The position numbers and the translations under genes were made by a program. A stretch of 64,000 nucleotides of DNA. Source: Vibrio tubiashii. Its GTDB lineage: Bacteria > Pseudomonadota > Gammaproteobacteria > Enterobacterales > Vibrionaceae. Under the pieces are notes generated by a model. It saw only the letters and a list, made by a program, of their open reading frames with translations, had not been told where the DNA came from and made no database searches. The stretch spans positions 682,001 through 746,000 of the forward strand of contig NZ_CP117029.1 in the NCBI RefSeq assembly GCF_028551255.1. Reading direction: 5' to 3'. Positions 39,092 to 47,753 of the stretch are shown here, piece by piece (the stretch's first letter is position 1; every line of letters starts with the position of its first letter).

Positions 39092-40324
39092 ATGGTAGGT
39101 AAACACCTTAAAACACCCCTTCTACTTATCTCAATTGCAGCACCTTTGGTGTTGTCGGGATGTCAGGATTCACATGCAGAAGTGACTCAGTCTGCACCAC
39201 CACCGCCAGGTGTTGAGGTGGCAGAAGTGCTGGTTGAAACCATCACTGAGCTTGATGAATATACGGGTCGTTTAGAATCACCTCAGACTGTATCGGTGAT
39301 CCCGCGAGTGTCGGGCTACGTTGAACAAGTGCATTTTGAAGAAGGCACCATGGTTGAAGAAGGCGACGTTCTTTTCTCCATTGATGACCGAGCATTTGTG
39401 GCGGAAGTAGAGCGACTTGAAGCGGAACTGAGCAGCGCTAAAGCTAGTTACAACCAATCGATCAAAGATCACCAGCGCGCGCTTAAGCTCAATAAGAACA
39501 ATGCTATTTCGCAAGAAACGGTAGATGCACGTTTTACCGCTAAGCAGCGCGGTGCGGCGAGTGTTGCTGCGATTAAAGCTTCGCTATCTCAAGCCAAATT
39601 AGATTTAGCCTTTACCAAAGTCACTGCGCCGATCACAGGCAAAGTGTCTAGGGCTGATATCACTAAAGGCAACTATGTATCAGCAGGTGATACTCAGTTA
39701 ACCACGCTCGTGTCGACTGCTCATATGTACGCTTACTTCGATGTTGATGAAGTGACCTTCCTTAAGTACCAGAAGTTGAACAAGCTTAAAGCGGGTGAAG
39801 GTTACGCGAAGCAGCTAGTGCAGCTTGGCTTAGCGAATGACGCGGCTTACCCACGAGTAGGGCACATCGACTTTGTTGATAACGCAATCAATCAAGCAAC
39901 AGGCACAATTCGAGTTCGCGCTGTCTTCGACAATGAAGATCAGTCTTTATGGCCTGGTATGTTTGCGAAACTGCGTATCACTGGTTCAAGCAGCTATGAA
40001 GGTGTGTTGATCGACAATCGTGCTGTGGGCACAGACCTCAACAATAAATACGTGTTGGTTCTTGATGAGAACAATATCGTTCAGTATCGCGCGGTTTCGC
40101 TAGGTGAAAAACTCAATGGTTTACGCATTGTGGCGGATGGTTTATTGCCGGGCGATAAAGTGGTGGTGAATGGTCTGCAACGTGTGCGTGCCAACATGCC
40201 AGTGACACCAAGTGAAGTCACTATGGCGAACGAATTGACCTTATCAATGTTGCGTGACCAACAAGATCTGATTGACCAACAGCGCCAATCTCTTACTACA
40301 GCGGCATTAAACGAGAAGGGATAA
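39092..40324 (+). CDS. RND efflux periplasmic adaptor (lipoprotein)
   Basis: The 410-residue membrane-fusion protein has a signal peptide with lipobox VLSGC (Cys24). The lipoyl/barrel-sandwich halves flank an alpha hairpin (about 95-150), and a beta-barrel and membrane-proximal domain follow. YTGRLESPQTVSVIPRVSGYV and APITGKVSRADITKGNYV (in parts) are adaptor hallmarks. By similarity it is of the MexE/OqxA group. It lies 4 bases before the pump gene. Confidence 0.92.
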   Translation: MVGKHLKTPLLLISIAAPLVLSGCQDSHAEVTQSAPPPPGVEVAEVLVETITELDEYTGRLESPQTVSVIPRVSGYVEQVHFEEGTMVEEGDVLFSIDDRAFVAEVERLEAELSSAKASYNQSIKDHQRALKLNKNNAISQETVDARFTAKQRGAASVAAIKASLSQAKLDLAFTKVTAPITGKVSRADITKGNYVSAGDTQLTTLVSTAHMYAYFDVDEVTFLKYQKLNKLKAGEGYAKQLVQLGLANDAAYPRVGHIDFVDNAINQATGTIRVRAVFDNEDQSLWPGMFAKLRITGSSSYEGVLIDNRAVGTDLNNKYVLVLDENNIVQYRAVSLGEKLNGLRIVADGLLPGDKVVVNGLQRVRANMPVTPSEVTMANELTLSMLRDQQDLIDQQRQSLTTAALNEKG

Positions 40325-40328
40325 CGGG

Positions 40329-43300
40329 ATGTTTTCTCAGTATTTTATTCGTAGGCCGATATTCGCATCGGTCCTGTCGATACTCATTTTTATCGCAGGT
40401 GCACTGTCAGTGTGGCAGCTGCCTATCACTGAGTATCCAGAAGTTGTGCCTCCTACGGTCGTTGTTACGGCAACCTATCCAGGCGCAAACCCTAAAGTCA
40501 TAGCCGATACGGTTGCATCTCCTCTCGAAGAGGAAATTAACGGTGTCGAAGATATGTTGTATATGTCTTCGCAAGCCACCTCTGATGGGATGATGACCTT
40601 AACGGTAACCTTTGAAATTGGCACTGACGCTGACAAAGCGCAAACCTTAGTGCAAAGTCGCGTTGACCGCGCATTGCCAAGGTTGCCAGAAGAGGTTCAG
40701 CGTTTAGGTGTGGTTACCGAGAAGTCGTCTCCTGATTTGACCATGGTGGTTCACCTTTACTCTCCAGACGAACGCTACGATTTGCTCTACTTGGCAAACT
40801 ATGCGGCGCTTAATGTACGTGATGAAATTACCCGTATTGAAGGTGTTGGCGCGGTGCGTGTATTTGGTGGCGGCGAGTACAGCATGCGTATCTGGCTTGA
40901 CCCTAATAAGGTCGCTGCACTGGGCTTAAACCCTACCGAAATCATTGCAGCAGTACGTGAGCAAAACCAACAAGCAGCGGCAGGTAGCCTAGGTGCGCAG
41001 CCAAGCGGCAATTCTGACTTCCAATTGCTCATCAATGTGAAAGGTCGACTCACTGATGTTGAAGAGTTTGAAAACATCATCATCAAAGTCGGTGAAAACG
41101 GTCAGGTTAACCGTCTTAAAGATGTTGCTCGAATTGAGCTTGGCGCAGAAACCTACTCACTACGTTCACTATTGGATAACCAAGATGCGGTAGCGATCGG
41201 TGTTTTCCAAGCTTCTGGTTCGAATGCAATCCAGATCTCTGAAGATGTGCGTAGCAAGATGGCTGAGCTTGAGCAGAGCTTCCCACAAGGTGTTGCATAC
41301 GACATCGTTTATGACCCGACAGTCTTTGTTCGTGGCTCAATTGAAGCGGTTGTTCAAACATTACTAGAGGCGGTTTTACTGGTTGTTTTGGTTGTGGTGC
41401 TATTCCTACAAACGTGGCGCGCTTCAATCATCCCGCTGGTGGCTGTTCCGGTTTCTTTGGTCGGTACCTTTGCGTTCATGCATCTGATGGGCTTTTCACT
41501 CAATGCGTTATCGCTGTTTGGTTTAGTACTGGCGATAGGTATTGTTGTCGATGATGCCATCGTGGTGGTGGAGAATGTTGAACGAAACATAGCAGAAGGC
41601 TTGGCCCCGATTCCCGCAACGGAAAAAGCGATGCGTGAAGTGACAGGGCCTATCGTCGCGACGACCTTAGTTCTTGCTGCGGTATTTATTCCCACCGCTT
41701 TTATGTCAGGCTTAACGGGGCAGTTCTATAAGCAGTTTGCGCTGACGATTACCATCTCGACCTTTATATCTGCGATTAACTCATTGACCTTGAGCCCTGC
41801 GTTATCGGCACTATTACTAAAAGGTCATGATCAGCCTAAAGACTGGCTAACTCGTGTGATGGATTCACTGTTTGGGCGCCTGATTTTTGCTCCGTTTAAT
41901 AAGCTGTTTAACAAAGGTGCTAGTGCCTACGGTTACGTGGTGAAGAAAACCATCCGTCTCGGTGCCTTGATTGGTGTTATCTATGTTGGACTACTAGGCT
42001 TAACGGCTTATCAGTTTGATCAAACGCCGACAGGTTATGTACCCGGGCAAGATAAGCAGTATTTAGTTGCTTTTGCTCAGTTACCTGATGCGGCTTCACT
42101 TGAGCGTACTGATGCTGTGATTCGTGAAATGTCTGAGATTGCACTTGCTCAACCGGGCGTTGAACATTCGGTGGCTTTCCCGGGATTAAGTATCAATGGA
42201 TTTACCAACAGCCCTAACAGCGGCATTGTTTTCACGCCACTGTCTGATTTTGAAGACCGACAAGATCCTAGCTTGAGTGCAGGTGCAATCGCGATGCAAC
42301 TTAACCAGAAGTTTGCTGCGATTCCCGATGCCTTTATTGCCATCTTCCCACCGCCACCGGTTCAAGGTCTGGGTACGATTGGTGGCTTTAGGCTACAAAT
42401 CCAAGATAGAGGTAATCACGGCTATGAGGCTTTGTATCAGGTCACTCAACAAGTCATCATGAAGGCTTGGGCTGATCCCGCTTTAACAGGCGTGTTCTCA
42501 AGCTATCAGGTTAATGTGCCACAACTAGAGCTAGACGTAGATCGTACTAAAGCGCTGAAACAAAATGTCTCTTTAGATGAGGTCTTTGCAACGCTGCAAT
42601 CTTACATGGGCTCAACTTACGTCAACGACATCAACCGATTTGGTCGCACCTATCAGGTGAATGTTCAGGCTGATGAAGCGTTTCGTCAAAACCCAGAGCA
42701 GATCCGCCAACTTAAGGTAAGAAATGCCGATGGCGAAATGATCCCACTTGGCTCATTTGTCAATGTTGATAACGTCGCAGGTCCTGATCGCGTCATGCAC
42801 TACAACGCCTATAAGACCGCAGAAATTAACGGTAGCCCAATGCCGGGTGTAAGCTCTGGTGAAGCACAGGCAGCGATTGAAAAGATTCTCGCTGAGACTT
42901 TGCCAATCGGCATGACTTATGAATGGACGGAGCTCACTTATCAGCAAAAACTTGCAGGTAATACAGCCACCTTAATCTATCCATTGGTGATTCTATTGGT
43001 GTTCTTAGTACTGGCTGCACAGTATGAGAGTGTGCGTTTACCTATGGCGATTATCTTGATTATACCAATGACGCTGTTGTCAGCGATCAGTGGTGTGATC
43101 TTGTGGGGAAGTGACAACAACATCTTCACCCAAATAGGTTTAATTGTATTGGTTGGTTTGGCGACTAAGAACGCAATTTTAATTGTTGAGTTTGCCAAGG
43201 AATTACAAGATAGAGGTCGTACAGTCATGGAGGCAATCTTAGAGGCATCTCGCCTACGTTTGCGCCCGATTCTGATGACATCTATCGCCTTTATTATGGG

Positions 43301-43511
43301 CGTGGTTCCTATGGTGTTCTCAACTGGCGCAGGTGCGGAAATGAGGCAAGCAATGGGCATTGCCGTCTTTTCCGGCATGATTGGTGTCACTGTGTTTGGA
43401 CTACTGCTAACACCGCTGTTCTACTACGTACTGGCAAAACGTAGCCAACAGAAGAAACAAGCAGCTGAGCACAATATTGCACTTGAACCTGCAAATGAAT
43501 CCACTGTCTGA
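40329..43511 (+). CDS. RND multidrug efflux pump (HAE-1, MexF/OqxB-like)
   Basis: This 1060-residue proton-driven inner-membrane pump has 12 membrane helices and two large periplasmic loops. The N-terminus FFIRRP-like (FSQYFIRRPIFASVLSILIF), INGVEDMLYMSSQATSDG and the proton-relay pair in GIVVDDAIVVVENVERN are present. IRLDPNKV-like (WLDPNKVAALGL) and QNQQAAAGSLGAQPSG resemble OqxB/MexF. No outer-membrane TolC-type gene is in the unit, so it must share one encoded elsewhere. It ends at a strong terminator. Confidence 0.94.
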   Translation: MFSQYFIRRPIFASVLSILIFIAGALSVWQLPITEYPEVVPPTVVVTATYPGANPKVIADTVASPLEEEINGVEDMLYMSSQATSDGMMTLTVTFEIGTDADKAQTLVQSRVDRALPRLPEEVQRLGVVTEKSSPDLTMVVHLYSPDERYDLLYLANYAALNVRDEITRIEGVGAVRVFGGGEYSMRIWLDPNKVAALGLNPTEIIAAVREQNQQAAAGSLGAQPSGNSDFQLLINVKGRLTDVEEFENIIIKVGENGQVNRLKDVARIELGAETYSLRSLLDNQDAVAIGVFQASGSNAIQISEDVRSKMAELEQSFPQGVAYDIVYDPTVFVRGSIEAVVQTLLEAVLLVVLVVVLFLQTWRASIIPLVAVPVSLVGTFAFMHLMGFSLNALSLFGLVLAIGIVVDDAIVVVENVERNIAEGLAPIPATEKAMREVTGPIVATTLVLAAVFIPTAFMSGLTGQFYKQFALTITISTFISAINSLTLSPALSALLLKGHDQPKDWLTRVMDSLFGRLIFAPFNKLFNKGASAYGYVVKKTIRLGALIGVIYVGLLGLTAYQFDQTPTGYVPGQDKQYLVAFAQLPDAASLERTDAVIREMSEIALAQPGVEHSVAFPGLSINGFTNSPNSGIVFTPLSDFEDRQDPSLSAGAIAMQLNQKFAAIPDAFIAIFPPPPVQGLGTIGGFRLQIQDRGNHGYEALYQVTQQVIMKAWADPALTGVFSSYQVNVPQLELDVDRTKALKQNVSLDEVFATLQSYMGSTYVNDINRFGRTYQVNVQADEAFRQNPEQIRQLKVRNADGEMIPLGSFVNVDNVAGPDRVMHYNAYKTAEINGSPMPGVSSGEAQAAIEKILAETLPIGMTYEWTELTYQQKLAGNTATLIYPLVILLVFLVLAAQYESVRLPMAIILIIPMTLLSAISGVILWGSDNNIFTQIGLIVLVGLATKNAILIVEFAKELQDRGRTVMEAILEASRLRLRPILMTSIAFIMGVVPMVFSTGAGAEMRQAMGIAVFSGMIGVTVFGLLLTPLFYYVLAKRSQQKKQAAEHNIALEPANESTV

Positions 43512-43531
43512 TCCCGCTAATTAGGATTCGT

Positions 43532-43567
43532 AGGGCAACTCTGGTTATTGGAGTTGCCCTTTTTTTA
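43532..43567 (+). terminator. Terminator of the RND operon
   Basis: AGGGCAACTC/GAGTTGCCCT with a 9-base loop is followed by a run of seven T that overlaps the stop codon of the convergent LysR gene. Confidence 0.85.
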
Positions 43568-44452
43568 ATCCCATTGATGGCAATATTCGATAAAGGATTT
43601 GAGCAATGGGCTCTGATATTTTTCTTTATGCACCAGCAACCAGTAGCGCCTTTTCATATCCAAAGAGAGTTTAAGTTCTATCACTCTACCATCGGTTAAC
43701 GCCGGCTGAGCCGCGAGTTTAGATAAGCAACCCAAGCCCAGCCCAGCAGATACACTATTAATCAATGCTTCTGTGGTGTTGAGCTGAAATGATTCATGCC
43801 ACTGTTCAATACGCGGAGCAATTGCGCGAAGGAAAAACTCTCGCGAACCTGAACCAGGCTCGCGCAATATCCACTCACTCTCTTCTAAATCACCAACACT
43901 AAACCTTTGTTTATTTGCTAGTGGCGAATCAGGGGAGCAGATCACGCACATTTCGTCTTGGCTGAATTGGGTAGAAATCAGCTCGGGGTGCAGTGTTTTC
44001 CCTTCAATCAGTGCAAGATCAAGCTCATAGTCGACCAACTTCTGACAGATCAATGCAGAGTTGGAGATAAACAAGCTTTGGGAATGGTGATTGGTATGGC
44101 GGCGAAAATCACTAATTAAGTAGGGTGCAACTTGATTACCTATAGTGTCACTGGCTCCTATTCTTAATTCACCCGTCAATGTCTGGTCATTATCAAATAA
44201 CTGTTCAATATCTTGCGCCCGCTCAATGAGTTCGTCCGCTAAAGGCAGTAGTTTCTGCCCTTCTTGATTGAGGATAAGTCGGTTATTGACTCTATCGAAC
44301 AATGAATGGCCGATTTGTTTTTCTAGCTCGGACAACGCCATGCTGACCGCCGCCTTGGACAAAAACAAGGCTTCTGACGCTGCCGTTAACGTGTCATGTT
44401 GCGTGATTGAGATAAACACTCTGAGCTGTTTTAGAGAAATATTCGTGGCCAT
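43565..44452 (-). CDS. LysR-family regulator divergent from TDT transporter
   Basis: The 295-residue regulator has an N-terminal winged helix (LKQLRVFISITQHDTLTAASEALFLSKAAVSMALSELEKQIG, in parts) and a sensor domain with GELRIGASDTIGN and REPGSGSREFF, the latter typical of the CysB/YeiE-like branch that responds to small anions. It is divergent from the transporter gene, which it probably controls. Sulfite or a similar anion would fit the family pairing but is not shown. Confidence 0.87.
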   Translation of the reverse strand: MATNISLKQLRVFISITQHDTLTAASEALFLSKAAVSMALSELEKQIGHSLFDRVNNRLILNQEGQKLLPLADELIERAQDIEQLFDNDQTLTGELRIGASDTIGNQVAPYLISDFRRHTNHHSQSLFISNSALICQKLVDYELDLALIEGKTLHPELISTQFSQDEMCVICSPDSPLANKQRFSVGDLEESEWILREPGSGSREFFLRAIAPRIEQWHESFQLNTTEALINSVSAGLGLGCLSKLAAQPALTDGRVIELKLSLDMKRRYWLLVHKEKYQSPLLKSFIEYCHQWD

Positions 44453-44471
44453 AGCTTCGTTAAGATTGTCT

Positions 44472-44483
44472 GAACATATGTTC
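44472..44483. promoter_or_regulatory. Palindrome GAACATATGTTC in the LysR/TDT promoter region
   Basis: A perfect 12-base palindrome, 20 bases upstream of the LysR start and 74 bases from the transporter start. It is a candidate operator for the LysR protein. Confidence 0.45.
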
Positions 44484-44556
44484 TAAATAATTAGATATTA
44501 TCGAACAATTGGCAAGCGTAAACTAGCTCCATGGTAAGCAAACTAGGTAAACAAAG

Positions 44557-45531
44557 ATGATTAAAGCAGCAAAAGCAAAAGTGATGGGTGCGCCTACTCC
44601 TATGGCAGGCTTAGCGCTTGGTATTGCCAGTTTAGGATGGTGTTGGGAAAATGCGGCCCCATTTGATGGCTATGCTCAGTGGAGTGGAGCGGCAATCGCA
44701 AGTGTATTGCTGGCTGTTCTAGCCGTAAAATTTCTCTTTCATAATCATCTATTGCGTGAAGATCTTGCTCACCCTGTTGTGGGTAGTGTTGTACCAACGT
44801 TTGCGATGGGCACTATGGTAGTTTCGAATTCTTTAGGGCACTTTTACCCTTTAGCTGGCGATTTACTTTGGCTTTTTGCGGTTGGTCTTCACATTGTGTT
44901 TCTAGTCAGTTTTATCTATCACAGAGCGCAAGAGTTTGAATTGCACCATATGGTACCGAGTTGGTTTGTACCACCGGTAGGCATTATTGTGGCTGATGTA
45001 TCTTTCTCAGGTAACCCTGTTTTGAGCCATATTGCAGATGGCGCGCTATTGTTCGGAATGGTCGCCTATGCCGTGATGCTGCCAATGATGATCTATCGCT
45101 TTATGTTTACTCATGAGATTCCAGACGCAGCCAAACCAACCATGGCGATCATGGCAGCACCTGCCAGCCTATCGTTAGCGGGATATTTAACGGTCACTGC
45201 TGACCCTTCACCTGTGATCATTGGTCTGCTGTTTGGCATTGCGATTTTGATGACAGCTATTATCTACTTGGCTTTCTTTAAATTACTCAGACTGCCATTC
45301 AGCCCAGGCTATGCTGCATTTACTTTCCCAATGGTGATTGGTGCAACAGCGCTATTTAAACTTGCCGCATGGATGGAAACCATTGGCGTTGCAAACAAGT
45401 ACATTGTGCAAGTGCAATGGATAGCCGCCATTGAACTGGTTGTGGCGACCTTAGTCGTTAGCTACGTGGCCCTAAGATATCTCACCTTCTACAAACCTGT
45501 GAGCAATGCATTGGGCTTAGCATCAAACTAA
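44557..45531 (+). CDS. TDT-family (TehA/SLAC1-like) anion transporter
   Basis: The 324-residue membrane protein with about 10 hydrophobic helices begins PTPMAGLALGIASLGWCWEN, the pattern of the tellurite-resistance/dicarboxylate transporter (TDT) family that includes TehA, SLAC1 anion channels and the SSU1 sulfite exporter. The conserved gate phenylalanine cannot be placed with confidence. Its stop codon overlaps that of the convergent sigma-54 activator gene by 4 bases. The substrate is unknown; a small anion is likely. Confidence 0.82.
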   Translation: MIKAAKAKVMGAPTPMAGLALGIASLGWCWENAAPFDGYAQWSGAAIASVLLAVLAVKFLFHNHLLREDLAHPVVGSVVPTFAMGTMVVSNSLGHFYPLAGDLLWLFAVGLHIVFLVSFIYHRAQEFELHHMVPSWFVPPVGIIVADVSFSGNPVLSHIADGALLFGMVAYAVMLPMMIYRFMFTHEIPDAAKPTMAIMAAPASLSLAGYLTVTADPSPVIIGLLFGIAILMTAIIYLAFFKLLRLPFSPGYAAFTFPMVIGATALFKLAAWMETIGVANKYIVQVQWIAAIELVVATLVVSYVALRYLTFYKPVSNALGLASN

Positions 45532-47411
45532 CGCAGTCCTTGTTCTCTCAACCGTTTATACAAGGTGTTTCGGCTGATATTCAAATCTTTCGCGGTCGCA
45601 GAAACATTGCGGCCGTTTTGCTCATAAACGCTTAGCCAGTCTCCCTGGTCTAACTCGGATTGCTCGGGAGGAGTCAGCAGACTGATATTGGTTGTTGCCA
45701 TCGCGATTGGCTCTGGTTGCTGTGCTTCAAGGTCGTGCAGTTCAAGATCATGCAGAAAGTCATCAGGAAGGTGTTCGACACAGATAGTCTCATCGCCAGC
45801 CATCGCAATCGCAATTTGAATCACACTGACCATCTGCCTGATGTTACCCGGCCAAGGGTGTGACTTAAACATGGCTAGCACTTCTAGGCTGATGTTGGGC
45901 GTTTCCTCATCAAGCGCGTATTTGGCTAGCAAGAATTTCACCAATGCTTCTTTGTCTGTTCTCTCCCTCAGAGCGGGCAGAGATAGATTGAGTCCAGTGA
46001 CTCGGTAGTATAAATCTTGGCGAAATGTCCCTCGCTCTACATCCTGTTTTAAATTCCGGTTTGTCGCGGAAACTAATTTAAAATCAACAGGGTATGATGT
46101 GGTTGAACCGAGTGGTGTTACTTTACGCTCTTGCAAGACACGCAGCAGTCTAGCCTGAACATTCATTGGCATATCGCCCAATTCATCTAAGAACAAGGTG
46201 CCTTTGTCTGCCTTGCGGATTAATCCGATATAGCCTTTATTGTTCGCTCCGGTGAAAGCCCCTTTTTCGTATCCGAATAGCTCTGATTCCACTAACTCGG
46301 CCGGAATTGCTGCGCAGTTCACGGCAATCATAGGAGCGTGCTTTCGCTCACTAGATAGGTGTAGAGCGTTGACGAACACCTCTTTACCTACGCCCGTTTC
46401 ACCGTGAATCAAGATAGGAATATCAGTATTTAGAATGCGACTTGCCTGAGTGATGGCCTTTGCCAATCTAGGATCACCCATGTTCAAGCGCTCCAAATCC
46501 AGCGGTGCTTTTGCGTCTTTTAAGTCAGTCTTAGGAATCGATTTACGGTAGTCGATTTGCCTTCCTTGAGGCACCTTTGGTGGGGTAATAATGCCAAAAA
46601 AACTAAAGCGTGAATGGGTGCTAATCGCCGTCGGATTGAAAGGAGGGTGAGACAACAGCTGCTCAAGCTTAATATCAAAAATCTGTTCTAGTCTTTGCAA
46701 AGCTAGATCTTGTCCGAGTACGACTTCTGCACGTCGATTAGCAGAAACGATCACACCTTGTTCATTGAACACCAGCAAAGATGACCACTGGCTATCAATG
46801 TTTTCAGGGGAAGTGTTAAACCACAGTAGATAGTGATCAGATTGAAATTTAGAGGCGATGAGTTGGTTCTCAATCGCTTGTGACATCAACTTCACCATAC
46901 CCAAGGTATGAGCCGTCGGCATGTACGCATCGCTAGAAATAGACAATACACCAGCCATCTTTCTATCGGCATCAAATAGTGGCGCAGCTGAACCCGTCAT
47001 AAATCGATTGGATGTCAAAAAGTGTTCATCGTGAAACACCTGAACAATAGAACCCGTCTCAAGAGCGGTACCTATCGCGTTGGTGCCGATAAGTCCTTCC
47101 TGCCAATGCACACCGTTTTGGAAAACCTGCGGTTGCCTTTGTGAGAAAAAGCGTTGTTCACCCCAGCTGTTCAACACCTGACCATTCGTGTTTGCTAGCG
47201 TGATCAAGCAATTGCTATTGGAAAGTAAACTGTCATAGAAAGGCAATACCTTTTGCTGAGTTGTGGTCAGCAACCCCGAGTGTTCTTCGAGAGTGTGAGA
47301 GAAGGCTTGTCCTGTTTCCATCTCTATTATCGGGTTGCTGTTGTGAACTAGCCCAGCATCCCGACAGCGTTGCCAAGAGCTCTCGATCATTGATTGATGT
47401 TTTTTGTCCAT
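45528..47411 (-). CDS. AcoR-like sigma-54-dependent activator
   Basis: The 627-residue enhancer-binding protein opens with SMIESSWQRCRDAGL, the AcoR-type N-terminus, then a GAF domain (about 60-190), a PAS-like stretch (about 205-270), an AAA+ domain (about 320-545) with Walker A GETGVGKE and the sigma-54 loop GAFTGA, Walker B GTLFLDELG, and a Fis-type helix-turn-helix at the end (VSATAKDLNISRNTLYKRLREQG). AcoR proteins sense metabolites such as acetoin or alcohols. The frame also opens at TTG 47423; neither start has a good ribosome site and the ATG is preferred. It is divergent from the ABC operon, which has a sigma-54 promoter candidate. Confidence 0.9.
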   Translation of the reverse strand: MDKKHQSMIESSWQRCRDAGLVHNSNPIIEMETGQAFSHTLEEHSGLLTTTQQKVLPFYDSLLSNSNCLITLANTNGQVLNSWGEQRFFSQRQPQVFQNGVHWQEGLIGTNAIGTALETGSIVQVFHDEHFLTSNRFMTGSAAPLFDADRKMAGVLSISSDAYMPTAHTLGMVKLMSQAIENQLIASKFQSDHYLLWFNTSPENIDSQWSSLLVFNEQGVIVSANRRAEVVLGQDLALQRLEQIFDIKLEQLLSHPPFNPTAISTHSRFSFFGIITPPKVPQGRQIDYRKSIPKTDLKDAKAPLDLERLNMGDPRLAKAITQASRILNTDIPILIHGETGVGKEVFVNALHLSSERKHAPMIAVNCAAIPAELVESELFGYEKGAFTGANNKGYIGLIRKADKGTLFLDELGDMPMNVQARLLRVLQERKVTPLGSTTSYPVDFKLVSATNRNLKQDVERGTFRQDLYYRVTGLNLSLPALRERTDKEALVKFLLAKYALDEETPNISLEVLAMFKSHPWPGNIRQMVSVIQIAIAMAGDETICVEHLPDDFLHDLELHDLEAQQPEPIAMATTNISLLTPPEQSELDQGDWLSVYEQNGRNVSATAKDLNISRNTLYKRLREQGLR

Positions 47412-47464
47412 AGTGTTGGCCAATAGCAGCGATACAAAGTCACTTTTAAGTAATTATTCTAATT

Positions 47465-47478
47465 GTTCGTATGTGAAC
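47465..47478. promoter_or_regulatory. GlpR-like operator near the activator start
   Basis: GTTCG-TATG-TGAAC (in TTGTTCGTATGTGAACGTT) differs at one position from the GTTCG-N4-CGAAC core of the E. coli GlpR operator. It lies 54 bases upstream of the activator ATG. A DeoR-type glycerol regulator may act here. Confidence 0.45.
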
Positions 47479-47517
47479 GTTAATGATCACAAACGCTCAC
47501 TTAACATATCACTCATC

Positions 47518-47543
47518 TGAACACCTTGAACATGTTTTGAACA
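47518..47543. promoter_or_regulatory. Three TGAACA repeats, candidate activator site
   Basis: TGAACA occurs at 47518, 47527 and 47538, with 9 and 11 base spacing, 144-170 bases upstream of the sigma-54 element. This is the position expected for an enhancer of the divergent activator. Alternatively it is another GlpR-like cluster. Confidence 0.35.
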
Positions 47544-47686
47544 CATTTTATTAACAAATGTTACGGTGGTCTCATATGTGGAATGAGTATGAAATCTAGG
47601 CCCTTACTGAGTTTTTAGTCACAATATCCTTATGTTTAAAGGGCTGGAAAACTGTATTGTAAAATAATTGTTTCAAATTTTGTAAG

Positions 47687-47703
47687 TTGGCATGACTCTC
47701 GCT
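47687..47703 (+). promoter_or_regulatory. Sigma-54 (-24/-12) promoter of the ABC operon
   Basis: TTGGCATGACTCTCGCT has GG and GC separated by exactly 10 bases, as in the RpoN consensus TTGGCACG-N4-TTGCT. It lies 51 bases ahead of the first operon gene, and a sigma-54 activator gene is divergent. Confidence 0.6.
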
Positions 47704-47707
47704 CTAC

Positions 47708-47735
47708 CGAACAATATCGAAAAAATTATTGTTCG
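47708..47735. promoter_or_regulatory. CGAACAAT/ATTGTTCG inverted repeat in the operon leader
   Basis: Perfect 8-base arms 12 bases apart lie at the expected transcription start. They contain the same CGAAC and GTTCG half sites, in the same outward order, as the glpT promoter repeat (CGAAC-N18-GTTCG here, N17 there). A shared repressor is suggested. Confidence 0.45.
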
Positions 47736-47753
47736 AATGGTAAGGAGTTTTTA

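Noticed and set aside
41116..41427. Antisense frames inside the RND pump and other long genes
   Set aside because: They are reverse-frame shadows with codon bias set by the real genes.
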